Shown: positions 34,812 to 46,837 of the stretch, piece after piece
Numbering within the stretch: the stretch's first letter is position 1
How the letters are laid out: each line of letters opens with the position of its first letter
Source: Polytrichum commune
Lineage: Eukaryota; Streptophyta; Polytrichopsida; Polytrichales; Polytrichaceae
Direction: 5' to 3'
Assembly: GCA_950295325.1 (NCBI GenBank)
Contig: OX485804.1
Span: 49,476,001 to 49,540,000 of the forward strand
DNA length: 64,000 nt
Notes under the pieces: generated by a model
What the model was told of the DNA's origin: nothing
Database searches by the model: none
The model's input: the letters and a program-made list of their open reading frames with translations, nothing else
Translations under genes and position numbers: made by a program

Positions 34812-35289
34812 GCTAAATTAGTTTAGGGACATTTAGGTAGTTGTCAATACCATCCACTATGTGTTTGATTGGATTGGATATTATTTGGTTGGATGTGTGA
34901 CAAAGTTTGGATTCATCATTTTAAATTACCACCATTAGTGAACATTGAATTGTGTGAGCAATTTCCTCTTATTCCTGAACCCTATATCCTAGAACTTAAT
35001 TACCTCCATCAATTCATTTTTCAAACTTACATGAATTTTAGAAATACAGTTCAAAGTAATACTTGGAAGGTGCTTCCATTGATATTACAATTGGATGTTG
35101 AATCCAACAACAATATTAAAATTCTTTTTCAAACCCTCAAGCCAAGCTTGTAGTTGTTGAATTTAAAAATAGAGTTAGGCATTCATGAGGATAATTAGAT
35201 TTTTTGAACTCTCCATTAATTTTATTTTAGAAAAAATATATTATTATTTATGCCAAAATACCACGGATATAAGGTACTAGTGCGTGTAT
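34812..35289. other. 3' flank of the pseudogene; no gene seen
   Basis: AT-rich sequence with one 94-codon ORF lacking motifs. It may include the 3' UTR of the preceding locus. Confidence 0.4.
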
Positions 35290-36161
35290 TTCCAAAAATC
35301 TTTCCTCACTCACCGTTCACAAGTTACTACTCATCGCTCACCGCTCATTGCTCACCGCTCACATGATAGCACTCCCCTTACTCAGCCATCAATCCGAACC
35401 GCAGGGACCGGGCAACCAGAATTTGAAGTCACTGCACCCCTTGGCTTAATCGAGCTGCCTGTAGAATTTCTTACCAAAAAAAACAATCAATGCAATGTGG
35501 CTCGTTGAATGCGGTGCCACCCGCATTGCACTTCAGAAATTGATTAGCCCAATGTCGTGGCTGCTTTGAGCGTGATTCGGCACCCTGCCTCTCTCCTGGT
35601 CCTGGATCCTTCATTTTCTACTCCAATTCCTCGCCCTCCTCTTGCTGAATTGCTCTTCGTACCAGCTGCGCAAGCAACACCTCATTCGCATCCAACCATG
35701 TCCCACGAGCGTGATCAGCTTCAGTCCATTTCTTCCTCAAAGATCTCTCTGGCCGCATTCCCTCGACTACCCCTTGCTTCCCCTGGCCGTAGCCGCCCCC
35801 AGACGCATTGAGAGAGAGCCAACCAAAAACAGACCAAGGCTTCTCCTCGGTCCCGGCCCGAAAATTGTTAGGGGTGAGGTGCACCCCCCCTTAATCAAAC
35901 AGTTGTTAAGCCTAACTCAACTGGGTTGAACCCCGCCCCTATTAACTAACTTCCTACCTACCACTACGGCTTGGCATTTCCTTACTATTGCCTTACTAAG
36001 GTCGACCAATAACCCCCACCATTATACTTAATGGTCTAAAAACCACACACACATGCTTCTACTCTTTTTATGTTTTTAATATGATCAACGCAAAGTCAAA
36101 ACTCAAGTCTTAATGAACTTTTAGGTTAAATAACCTGAGTGAACCTGTATTTGGGCTCACA
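35290..36161 (-). mobile_element. Truncated LTR, TGTGAGCCC family
   Basis: The right edge TTTGGGCTCACA ends at 36161, and the adjacent CTACTCTTTTTATGTTTTTAATATG matches the same region before 45286. The interior is GC-rich like the other LTRs. A CTCACCGCTCA tandem lies at 35320-35362. The expected left terminus is absent. Confidence 0.5.
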
Positions 36162-38358
36162 CCCTACAAATATGTGTAATAATGGATGCAATGAGAAGTT
36201 TATCATGGGGTTGAATCAAAAATTTCACCTCAAATGTTACATGATGGAAAAACTCCGACCATTCTCAATAAGTTGCACATGATGCCACCCCAATGTCTTA
36301 AGCCTTGGACCACAAGGTTGAGTGCCTTGCACTCAGGAATGTGCAATGAACGTGATGTGGCCTTTAGCTATCACATCACATTACAAATGTTGTGATGACA
36401 TCACATTTCTTCACATATGGGCGTGTAGTAAGTTTTTGCTATGACTGAAAACAACAAAACCCAGGGAACTATGTCTCCAGTAAGACTGAGATAGTGTCTA
36501 TAAGGGTTAATGTCACATTGGATTCAAGGATCACAATAACAACTTAAGGTCTTTCTTACTTCATTCCTTCTTAATTCCATTTATTCCCCACTCTTATGGT
36601 TCCTTGGTGTTCTCTCTGTCGTGAGTGATTCCGTCCTATATTCAGGGTATTTTCTATCACTCTATGTTTTGACCTACTGCAGTCGTGAAGCTCAAAGCTT
36701 TGGCAATAGTCTTTTCGGATCTTGGCAATAGTCTTCCAATGGATTTTCATCCTATTGGGGTTAGTATCTTCTTCCTTCATTAATTGATCATTTAATGCCA
36801 TCAATCATAATTCAAATTGTATTGCTCAAAGAATTTGTTCCTTCACTTTATCTCATTTATCATTTATTAATCATAATTAAAATTCACTTATCTCGTGCTC
36901 TTCATTGTCACACACAACACACAAGGGCTTGCTTTGATTCCAGCAATATCCTTACATAATCACACAACTCATAGGCTATAGCCATTAAATTCCAACACAA
37001 TCTACTCGACGGCTAGCCTAATTCCTCACATCAAACCATATCACTCTCACTCCTAATCATATCAAAGCACGCTCTTTGTTACTTAGATTACTTATTGATT
37101 CGACACCATCATAATTCTCTTATTATCATCCTATCTCGGTAATCCCTCTAAAATTCTTGTCTTTCCTAGCAATAATCACTTTAAACTACCTCATCACTTC
37201 AGTTCAAGTGGTTACTTAAGACTTCTCCCTCTCTTGTTCCTTCTGGCAGTTTCTACTTCGCCTTCATCAATTTCCCCTCTCACAGGCAATAGTCTATTAG
37301 GTTACCCTCGTCCCTCGGCCATGGTTGCACCAAACTCTCGGCGTTCGGCTCTCTGTTTCTGTCTCTTAGCTCTCTGTAGAATTTCTCTCTCTGTTGTGCC
37401 TTAGTGTGACTTAGCCGTCTCTGAGGATCACTCATCCTTGTAATGATTCTCCTATCTTTACAATATTGGCCATCTCATGACACTCTTGGCAATGTTATGA
37501 CGCTCTTGGCTATGGCCCTTATCTTGTTTTCGTCTTGGCTATAGTCCACAGCTCTCACAAGCTCTTCTTCAATTTCTCACACCAATGCTCCAGGCATCCT
37601 ATCAGTGCTACAGACTATGGCCCTTGCAATGATTTCTACTTAGGCTATAATCAGTCTTCTTTCTTTAGGAGTTCCTCTCTTGATTATGCTTCACGTTATG
37701 ATTATGTCTCTCTCCAACTATCAATTACTCTTAGGTTTTCCCTGGCCGTAGCTGTAGCCTTTTTTGTTGCTTCGTGATTCAGTTCAAGCTCTCAAAACTA
37801 CAACAATGCCTTCTTCAAACAACTTCTTTTAATCTCGATATACTTTGATCACTGGATTAGGGTAGCACCAACACTTATTCAACAACCTCTTACACTTGAC
37901 TTACTTACTTCACTCGCATTGCATTCTTTCCACTCACTGGATTCATACATCTTCCTGTTATGCACTCGCTCAACCTTGCACTTCGGTCATAGACTATTGC
38001 CAACCTCGTATCCATAACATAATTATATTTACTCAATCAATTTTGATTCAACTTGTTTGTCTGCATCCCCCTATCACAGGCGGTGATGCTTCAACTCTAA
38101 TCCTACTCACAAGCTAATACATTCGATTCTAACTCTATTGCCTATAGCCTGACTCTCCACGGCTATGGCCTCAGTAGATATAACGAGAAGTATCTTCTCC
38201 TTGGCGATAGCCCGCTTATCAAGCTCGGAGCTCCCGGTGGTTGCAACTCCCAAAACTACTTTCCTCGGGCTATAGCCTTCTGATTTCATCCTAAACTAAC
38301 TTTCATCTATCATTTTAGGTACTTTATCATAAAAAAAAGTTTTTTCTTTCTTACTACT
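36162..38358. other. No gene; sequence studded with CTATAGCC/GGCAATAG words
   Basis: From about 36690 to 38360 short words such as GGCAATAGTC, CTATGGCC and GCTATAGCC recur every 50-150 bp on both strands, as they do at 42960-43700 and 46590-46690. No ORF is credible. The pattern may mark the internal region of a non-autonomous retroelement, since these stretches lie next to TGTGAGCCC-family LTRs. Confidence 0.5.
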
Positions 38359-40390
38359 AGGCTATGGCCAGAAAAATGGTATTACAGGGCGTGAGGCCTA
38401 ACGGATGTTATTATAGCAATAATTTATTTACCATAAGTAGTTTTTATAGTGTCACTATAAAGTTCATTGCCAATGGTAGTAAACACCTCTACGATCAACT
38501 ACTACTATGGCAATCTATAGGCTCATTTGACCTCACATGGTCCATCTACATCCAACATCTCACGATAGCCAAGTCAATGCAACTCCCCAAGGATTCCTCG
38601 CACGAACAGTTTAGGATCAAGGTCCAAAATTTATGATCCTCTCTAGCATAGAGTATTGGGTCATGACCATGCTTGCAAAGTTGTCATACAAGTTTGCTAA
38701 CCGTAAAGCTCTCAACCTCCTTTGTGTGATATTCATATGAATCCTAATGAAAAATGTTATCACCAAGTGCATTTTTACTCATCGACCAACTCGACCTTGC
38801 AATTGATCTCCTCCTTCGTGGTGTACGTGCTGTTCCACAACTCTAGTCCGAGATGGGGCAAAAGTGAATGGTATTGGGGAAGGATTTCCCCAAGAACGGG
38901 TGTTTCGATATCTTCGGTGACTGGACCGTATTGAATGATAAGCTTCATGCCGGTGGCCTTCGAGAAGCGAAGTCGGCCAATAGGAGCATCGCATTGACGT
39001 TCCATCACGGGAGTGTCAACGGTGGTGACCATTGGTGCCCAAACATACGACGAAGCGCCGCTTACTAGAACATGGACATGCAAAGCTTCAAAGGGAAGCA
39101 CCTGGGCGAAAGCCTCACACAATGCCGGATTTTCCTTGGTTGCGAGATAGGCATAGGTTGTGATGCCAAGCTTCTCCCATGACAACTTGATCTTTTGGCC
39201 ACTGGTGATGCGGACTTGACGCTTGAGGTCAACCTTTGGAGTTGCGTTGGCAATCGAGGTGTTGTAAGTGTGATGTTTGCCGGCCTCCCAGTCGAAATGG
39301 AAGATGGCCCAGGACGTGTACCTGTTGAAGTAGCGAAGGAAACCACGAGTTAGTAGACGCAAGTCTTTACGATTTGCGCCTTTGGCCAACGCTATGGTGG
39401 CGTCAAAGAAATCCGCCATCTCAATGAAGCCGTTGTAACGCATATAGGGAATGTAAGGGCCGTTGAGCTTCTTCATCATGTCCACGACTTGCGCATCTGA
39501 GTAGTTCTTGTCATCTGTCAATTGAACTAGTGGGTACCAAGCTCCCATTGGAAGATCGCGCAAGAGACCCCATGCGAATTCCCAAGTGGAGAAAAATTGA
39601 CCACCGGCTCCGATCGGGACTTGACCTGTGCGAATGGCCTTGAGGTCGGCAGGCTCTTGTTTGTCATTCCTAAGAATGGCAAAGGCAAGAGCACCAACCA
39701 AGTCATTGAAAGTTTTGAACTGAGACACCATGGTAATTTAATGATGAAAGTGATGGTTGAGGGCTGAGAATTAAAATGTGTAGATAAAAATGAAAAATAG
39801 AAAATTGAAGTGTTGGATTTTTGCTGAAAATGATGAACGTTGAGGGGATTTTTCGAAGTTGTATGAAACAATAAAGAAAAAAAACTCAAAGATGGAGGAA
39901 TGAGTTGATGTGAGATATAATAAACAACATTTGTGTTTGCAAGCCAGAGGTTAATTTGCATTTTGCATTTAATTATTGAGTAAAATGGTCTTTATTAGTC
40001 CCACTTAAAGTTATTTTTGGTCCGAGATCATTAGCTAATGTGATATTCTATAGTAACTAATTATTACCTATCTCAAAAAGAATAATGCCTTCTTAATACA
40101 AAAAATAATTTAATGAAATATTTAAATACTTTTATTAAATAAGTACCACAACATCAATCTCTTTCAATAAGTGACTCAAAAGTACTAAATAAACTAAGTA
40201 ATGAGTCCTTCAACTAAGGATAATGTTGATCGAGGTCAAAAACGGTTAGAGTTGAAGGAAATAGAAACTAGAAATGAAGGAATATGGGCCTCAAGAGGTT
40301 CAAGACTGAGAAGACGATTACAGAGAATGGAATGATAGAATGTCAATTGATCGCGCTTTATATAGGGTTGCCTCAAACGATGGTCTATTC
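38359..40390. repeat. Segmental duplication, copy 1
   Basis: Colinear with 46672-49500 in direct orientation, including coding sequence, 5' flank and 3' flank (shared edge words GCCAGAAAAATGGT on the left and TAGGGTTGC.TCA on the right). Copy 1 lacks the MITE present at 46838-47244 in copy 2. Its uninterrupted target is TCTATAGG at 38514-38521. Confidence 0.85.
38775..39731 (-). CDS. Unrecognised single-exon 318-residue protein, copy 1
   Basis: An intact 318-codon frame with a good initiation context (ACCATGG). The ATG is chosen because it is the first one shared with the paralogue at 47506-48462, and the 5' flanks also align. By hand count the two proteins differ at about 48 positions with no gaps, many of them conservative, while flanking DNA has indels, which suggests selection on the protein. 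The N-terminal half looks helical (FNDLVGALAFAILRND, FIEMADFFDATIALAKG, GFLRYFNRYTSWAIFHFDWE). The C-terminal half looks beta-rich (VRITSGQKIKLSW, SGASSYVWAPMV, MKLIIQYGPV). No signal peptide, membrane span or known catalytic motif is visible. I do not recognise the family. An endogenised viral capsid or nucleocapsid-type protein is one untested possibility. A TATTATATC box lies near 39915-39925 upstream. Confidence 0.75.
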   Translation of the reverse strand: MVSQFKTFNDLVGALAFAILRNDKQEPADLKAIRTGQVPIGAGGQFFSTWEFAWGLLRDLPMGAWYPLVQLTDDKNYSDAQVVDMMKKLNGPYIPYMRYNGFIEMADFFDATIALAKGANRKDLRLLTRGFLRYFNRYTSWAIFHFDWEAGKHHTYNTSIANATPKVDLKRQVRITSGQKIKLSWEKLGITTYAYLATKENPALCEAFAQVLPFEALHVHVLVSGASSYVWAPMVTTVDTPVMERQCDAPIGRLRFSKATGMKLIIQYGPVTEDIETPVLGEILPQYHSLLPHLGLELWNSTYTTKEEINCKVELVDE

Positions 40391-40490
40391 ATGTGCCGTA
40401 ATTGTGTTGGGTTCTTCATCTGTCGTAGTTGTGTTGGGCTCTTCATGTGCCGTAGTGTGTTGGGCTCTTCATATGCCATAGTTGTATTTT
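40383..40490. repeat. Tandem repeat of about 28 bp, four units
   Basis: Units of the form TTCATNTGCCGTAGTTGTGT plus TGGGC, the last degenerate. More diverged relatives follow at about 40545-40590. Confidence 0.8.
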
Positions 40491-40901
40491 AAGCTCAAGT
40501 GTTATTTCTTTAGTATTATTCTAAATCATGTTGACTTTTCCTCGTACGTCGTAGTGTTGTAACTTCTTCATGTGTCGTTGTTGTCACTTTTCTCTTTTAC
40601 GTAGCTAGTCATCTTCCGTCAAATAGTGTAATAGCCAAGTAATAAGTTATTCTTCTTTTCAACTAGCTAGTTCACTTTTCCTTCAAGTAGCTAAGTGACC
40701 AAGTTGCCAAGTAACAACACTAGAAGAATTTCTTCAATCAACAACTGTATTTAATACTCTAAAACATGTAATAAAGGACAAGAATGACTATAAAAATGTT
40801 AGTTATTATGGACAAGTTGTAACGGACATGTAGTGATTGTGGACATGACATAGCTTCCACGTCAACTTCATCCAAATCGGACACACGTGATGCTCATTTG
40901 C

Positions 40902-41083
40902 CACGTGGCTCCAACGTGGTAGCCACCTTCTGACTAGGCATACATGATGGCATCCTTGTCACCATCTATGTGGCAGGGCCTACGAGGATGTGGCATTCCT
41001 ATTTTGGCATGTGAGTTTGTGCCACGTGTCATTATGTCATAGTTACATGTGGCTAAACCATTCCAGTCGCATAATGCCACGTG
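40902..41083. promoter_or_regulatory. Cluster of three CACGTG (G-box) words
   Basis: CACGTG occurs at 40902-40907, 41023-41028 and 41078-41083, each preceded by C or GC, with additional TGTGGC words between. G-boxes bind bZIP and bHLH factors in plants. No adjacent plus-strand gene is seen, so a role is uncertain. The minus-strand 318-residue gene starts 1.2 kb away. Confidence 0.35.
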
Positions 41084-41398
41084 TGAAAATGCGTAGTCAT
41101 TGTCTAGTTGCAAGTTTCTCTTCTCTTCCAAGTAACTAAGCATCTTAAGTTACCGAGTTGTCAAGTAGCACGTTCTTCTTCTCTTCCACTTAGCTAAGTA
41201 TCTTAACCCTTTCTTGCCCCATGGTCCAGGACATGAGATCCTTAAATTTCATACCACCTTCGTTGTTATACAAATTTCAAGCCTTTTAAATCAATCCATC
41301 TTTCAATAGGGCTTTTGTTTGTGTTACAAAAGTTCAATACACATTTTATGGTCCAAGAAAATATAAACTTCATGGAAATCTCACAAAATCCAACGGTG

Positions 41399-42771
41399 TG
41401 TGAGCCCAAATTATGTGCCCACATGTGTTCTTAAGCTTATGGAACATTAAAACTTTGTGTTGAATTTTTATTGATTTATTAAAAACTTAAAAAGAGTGGA
41501 GCATTTGATTGGGAGTTGATTTAAGCCTTAGCTTTGAATTCTAGTGTTGCTTGTCTTGAAGAGGGAAAAGAGTTAAGTGAGAGCTAGTTAATTGTGTGGG
41601 GGATTTGTGGTTTGGTATAGGGAGCTGGAATTATTTGGTCGAATTAGGGGTGGGGAGTGTTTGTTTTAGGGCAGGTGTGAGTTAGGAAGGGGAGGAGTGG
41701 TCGTTAGCCACTGTGGATGAGGCCCGGATTACCGGATCCAGGGGTGGGTGCCCTGGACCTCCCGGTTCTCTTCCAGTGTTCGCTCTCTCGAAGCTGGCCA
41801 GGGGGGAGGCGGCCGCAACACACAGCAGCCGGAAGAAAATGGCTACCGCCTGGGGGGCGAGTTCGATACACCATAGAGCGAAGGGGGAATTCTTAGGCAA
41901 CAGACCGAGACCTCCTTTGGGAGGAGGAGGTTACAGAGATGAGAGCACGCCGTATGGCCGCATCAGGAGAGGTTGAAGAGAGAAGCAAGCTCGCCTGGCA
42001 GAATTCAGCATATGCGCATGGAGAGGGGCAATAACTGATGAAGCAACCTTGGCATTCAAATTTCATTTTCAGCTAACCGAAATTGAAGCAAAAGAATGTG
42101 AGGCTCAACCCAAACGGAATGCGAGCTGATATAGCAAGGAGGGAAGAATGCAGAGTTTTGTGATGTTGGGAATAGGTGCTTGAGCTGATGAGGAAGAGAG
42201 GGCGATTCAGGTGTTGAGGCAGGCTCAGTGTGCCCGGTTCTGTAGACATTGCTCTCCCAGAAGGATACTCAGGGCATGGTGGCTGGCTTCGGCCACGTAG
42301 AGCCGATGTCACGGTCTGGAAGCTAACCGGTTGGAGGCAGGGCCTGGGGGTCCAACAGTATGTAACCAGAGACCACCCAGTGCGGACCGGTTGGAGGCAA
42401 GGCCCCTGGTGGTCCAGCAGTAGGCAGCCGGAGAGCACCCAACATACATCTAGGCACTTCTGATCTTGCGAGGGAATAACTGGTGGGCCCTAAAGACTGT
42501 GGCTAACCGAGGGTTTAATCAACACATTAGGTGATTAATTTAGGGGTTAGGGATTAGATGAAGTGATTAGATTAAGTTGTGTCAGCTTGTACGGCCAAGT
42601 GTTTGTGAACACTTGGTACCTTTTAAATAAAGGAGAAAAGATTGGAATTGAGAACTTATTGTTGAGGGGGTGAAGGGCGCTACCTTACCTTGTTAATTGA
42701 TAATCTTGTGGAAGGGAGATCCCCCATTCAGACCACGACGCACCTAAGGGTGGGGGTGATCCTGGCTCACA
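41399..42771 (+). mobile_element. LTR, TGTGAGCCC family, plus orientation
   Basis: 1373 bp from TGTGAGCCCAAA to GGCTCACA. It matches the solo LTRs at 23648-25188 and 43786-45286 in inverted orientation, including GGGTGGGGGTGATCC near its end. A PBS-like sequence follows directly at 42774. No matching 3' LTR in the same orientation is present in the window, so the element is truncated or rearranged. Confidence 0.65.
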
Positions 42772-42773
42772 TA

Positions 42774-42793
42774 ATGGTGCGTCCGCCGGGAGT
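42774..42793 (+). other. Primer-binding-site-like sequence
   Basis: Two bases after the LTR comes TGGTGCGTCCGCCGGGA. A start of TGG (complement of a tRNA CCA end) followed by a GC-rich 14-mer fits a tRNA-primed LTR retrotransposon. It resembles the TGGCGCCGT..GGGGA site of plant Ty3/Gypsy elements with changes. A decayed internal site is the likely state. Confidence 0.4.
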
Positions 42794-43785
42794 GAAGCGG
42801 GATTAGGAGATCAAAACTTGGAGGCACGAACTTGAGAGAGAGGAAGGAGCACTTGGTGCAAGGTAAGCATCTTGCTTAGGGTTTTGTTTTTTGTCATTGA
42901 TTAGGTTAGTTGAATTCCATTAACGCCTTCTCCTTCTCTAGTAACGTCCCGGCATCCTATGGCCTACATGCTACTGACTTCTCGCCTTCTTCTCTCTCTC
43001 TCAGCTCAATGGCCCTACCCAGGCTATACCCTTACCTCGGTAACTGTCGGGTAATGTCTATCTCTGACACTTATGCTTCAGCCTTTGAAGACGGCTATGG
43101 CCACTTGATCTCTCTTTTGGTAATGGCCTTGCTTCTCTCAAGCCTCTCAGCCTTTACTGTGTCCTCTCAGACTACTTGCCTCATTTATTTTCTCTCAACA
43201 TCTATTAAACTTCAGCCTCTTGACTGGATAATCTCTTTATCTTATTGACGAATAGGCGATCGCCCCTCTCAAGCGACTCATTTTCTCTCTCACTGACTCT
43301 TTGGTTATGGCGAGTACATCCTTGCTTATCGCCAAAGCTTTTACTTCTCTCTCTCTCTTATCTCTCAGGTAATACCCTTGGATCACTCCATCAAACTGGC
43401 CTAAGGCTCTCACAGCCTTCTTGAGTCTATTTGCCCTTCAAACTATTCAACGTCTTCTCTTTTCCCTCAGGTTATGGCTAGACAGTCACTCCTCTAGGCT
43501 GACTTATGACTTTCACAGGCTTATCAAATTACTCACTTTCCTGGTCACTCAATATTCTCTTGACTATTGCCCTTAAGTTTTTTTACTATGTCATGATATT
43601 TGACAGTATTGATTTCTGCAGACATTACTCTTCAGGGGTTCACTTAGACTTCTCTCATTAGGCCTATCGCCTGATGCTTCTCTCATGTTTCTCACATACC
43701 ACTCAATTTCTCCTTACTTCTTCTCATGTTCATTGACAGATTACTGACTTGACTCGTGATTGACTATCTATGTCCTTACGCACTA
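42794..43785. other. Internal retroelement-like sequence with CTATGGCC words
   Basis: Between two LTRs that face each other. Rich in CTCTCT runs and CTATGGCC/TTATGGC words like 36690-38360. One 112-codon ORF (42910-43248) has no motif. Confidence 0.45.
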
Positions 43786-45286
43786 TGTCAGCCCTAAACC
43801 CCCACCCTTGTGCGTCCTAGTCCAGGTGAGAGTCTAGGGCTTACATGTAATTACTTGCTCGCGTGAGTCTTCCTTCCCGATCTTAAGGGCCCAATTGATA
43901 ATAACATGAAACACACAGCTTCTTTATTCTAATTGAAAATGATAAGTGTTTATAAACACTTCTCACCCCTTACGGACTTACAATCCACACAATGCCTCCA
44001 CTGACCAACATTCTGGTCAATCCCTCAAGCCACTAACTCTTACTTGCTAATCTAACTAATACTCCTAACAACCATTAGTCTTGTGCCTGGTAACTAACTA
44101 AATCCCCCCAGCCTAATTGATTTCCAAGCCAATTGAACTGCCACATTTTCCTACAGTCGGTGTTGGAGAGAACTCGGTAAGGACCGGTAGCCTAGAAGAG
44201 ACCACACCTTGCTGGCCACACCGATGCGGGGCTAGCCAACGAATTCTGATGTCGGTCCTTCACTTCCTCTCTGCTGGATCCAGTAGCTGCGCTCCTCCTC
44301 TGCACAAATTGTGAGTTGTGCTCTCCCAATCAACCCCCTGTCTCGCAATCAGATCTCGTCCAGCAGATCCCCCAAATTCTTCCAACCAGTCTTACTTCGT
44401 TTTCGAACCTCCCTCGCAATTTGACCAACCCTTTCTCCCTATTAGCAGAGCTCGAATCGATACCTTGAATTTGGGATTTCCTGACCATTCCTCAACTCAC
44501 CTAGACACTTGCAATACCTTCTCCGAGCCCCCACTGTGGACTTAGCATTACCCCGATGGTTGTGTTGCCTTGCAGCACTGGACTCTTCATGACCCCGACT
44601 CAACCTCGCAATCACTTCAGGTTCAGTGGCCTCTCCCACTAGCGACCCACATAATCTCACACAAAAACACATTTTGGTCAGAGACATCCTCTCAGATTGT
44701 CACTTACAAGCGCCGAAGACCACCGAGCGCAACCGCATCTGTCCATGTCTGAACAACTATGGGTGTCCGTCCACCCACACCCTGGACCTTCCTCAGCCAC
44801 CTCTCGCAACCAACACATCTTGTCACCACCTGCATTCGGCTCTCGGCCATTGCCCATCTCAGATACTCCTCATTCGGCAAGGGTCTCCTTCCTTCGCTGC
44901 CCCAGACCTTGCTTTGTTCGAGAGAGAGAGAGAGAGAGGAGAGGAGCCGACAGAGGCCCTCAACTGTCCTCAGCTTCCTGGTCCCGGGAAAATCTAGGTA
45001 ATAGTGCTGCAATCCCTTTATGAACAGCGGCGATACCCAAAATGGTCAATTGCAAGGCTCGGCTCCCACAACCTTAATCCTAGGCCCATTCGGTGACTAA
45101 CTGCCCTTTTACCAGCCCTTTCAACTCCGCCCATTAACAACATTCTAACTTAACCTAAGTCCTATCATGAATAAAACAATGTTTTCTCTCTTTTTATGTT
45201 TTATACTAACTGATGCAAAATCAACGTCTGAATTCTAATATCTTCTAAGGGTTAAAAACACGTATGGGCTCAACTTTGGGTTCACA
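43786..45286 (-). mobile_element. Solo-like LTR, TGTGAGCCC family, minus orientation
   Basis: About 1.5 kb from TGTCAGCCC to TTTGGGTTCACA, with similar 5-bp flanks (cacta at 43781-43785, cactc at 45287-45291). On the minus strand it begins TGTGAACCCAAAG. It is inverted relative to 41399-42771. A (GA)n run lies at 44920-44941. ORFs in several frames across 44626-45023 are composition effects. Confidence 0.65.
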
Positions 45287-45449
45287 CACTCGAAGTAACA
45301 TTCCAATGTATGACAAACGCACACACACACATTACATAGCTTGCACTTGCAATCACAAAGAATATAACATTTCCTTCTCCACTTTACTTCCACTAATCAA
45401 AGTTTAATCACAATTAGAGTCCGAATCACTCGGCTCTTAAGAGTCTATG

Positions 45450-45946
45450 CACGGGTAGATCACTCCAAGGCATTTTTGTGCACCACGTGCGGCTGGGGGT
45501 TATTTGTTTTGGGGCTATTTACCTTCAAGGGCTAAATTAAAGCCTCCCTATAATTACTTAAATTTCAAAAATGGCCCATTTGTTTGCACCCTTCCATTAC
45601 TTATATTGTCCAAGTCACTGCAATTTTTTGTACTCTATATTCCTTTTAAGTAATTTTGGACAGACGGAAATCCCAATTATCATCCATCCCCGTGAGTCCC
45701 AAACCCATTTACATACCATACTAAACATACCTTCTAGGATCCTTATCTTCAGCCCCTATATTAATTTTACAAAAAAATAATGGCCCACATTTTATGTCCA
45801 TCTAACTTACTTATAATGGGATTGTCTACATTTAATGGCCCCTTCATTATTTGGAATTCCTTTATAATTTTTATTTCAAATGATTTTAATCCTCTCTATA
45901 TTATGCCGCACGTCGTTTTTAAAATGCACTAAGTGATCTACCCGTG
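45450..45946. mobile_element. hAT-like MITE, family B, intact copy
   Basis: 497 bp, TIRs CACGGGTAGATCACT / AGTGATCTACCCGTG with further subterminal pairing, and a perfect 8-bp duplication agtctatg at 45442-45449 and 45947-45954. The left TIR word CACGTGCGG is shared with family A, so A and B may use the same transposase. Confidence 0.9.
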
Positions 45947-45967
45947 AGTCTATGTTCAAGCCCACAA

Positions 45968-46375
45968 CACGGGGGGGTCACTCCATTATCAAGTTGGAAA
46001 CCACGTGCGGCCAAAAAAAATGTTCTTTTGGTAAGTTGCACCACCAAAATGGGTCAAACTTTTATCAAAAAAATTCATGAGTAGATATACACAGTACCTA
46101 TGACATAGTTAAAATTCGTGACTAAATTTGATGATTTGTTTTTTTCATAAAACATACCGTTTCTAACTAGAATGACACAGAATTGAACTAAAATAATTAC
46201 TAAAAATTTAAAGATGACTAAAGTTTTCAAAAAAATATAAAAAAGATACTATCAATGGTTATGTATATGTAGAAAAAATATCATAAATTTTAAAATTATA
46301 TATGGCATGTAATATAGGGGTAGCAAACTTTGTCCGCACATGGTGTCAACTTGACAATGAAGTGACCTCCCCGTG
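45968..46375. mobile_element. hAT-like MITE, family A, copy 2 (inverted)
   Basis: 408 bp, inverse complement of 542-953 over the full length, with an 8-bp duplication carrying one mismatch (gcccacaa at 45960-45967, gcccgcaa at 46376-46383). It starts only 21 bp after MITE B ends. Confidence 0.85.
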
Positions 46376-46837
46376 GCCCGCAAGCATCTCACTTGGGGTT
46401 GCCTAATTGCCACCCAACCTCAATCACTGAGTTTTTGTGCTCCTACCAGCCTATTGCTATCGACTAAGAGACTATGCCTGATTTCTGAAAGTGAAAATAG
46501 CATGTCGTCCTCCTCGGCCGCCTCCTCCTCATAGAGTCGGGGAAGAGGAGCAGTCAGTTAGAACTCCTAACCGTCTGAAACGGCAATAGCCCTTCCATCC
46601 CACATTGGATGGCTTCCAATGGCTAATAGCCGGATGAATCTCATCAAAAATTGAAAATGGCCATCTTCGGCCAGGCGATAGCCAGAAAAATGGTTCTACA
46701 GGGCGTGAGGCCTAATGGATGTTATTATAGCAAGAATTTATTTACCATTAGGATTTTTTATATAATGTCACTATAAAGTTGACTGCCTATGGTAGTAAAC
46801 ACCTCTTCGATCAACTATTACTATGGCAATCTACGGG

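Noticed and set aside
42230-42463. 77-residue ORF with repeated GWRQG segments
   Set aside because: It reflects an internal duplication (ACCGGTTGGAGGCA twice) inside an LTR. The opposite strand has a longer frame over the same bases.
44626-45023. Overlapping ORFs of 80-123 residues in three frames
   Set aside because: They lie inside an LTR, overlap each other, and include a GA microsatellite translated as RERERE.
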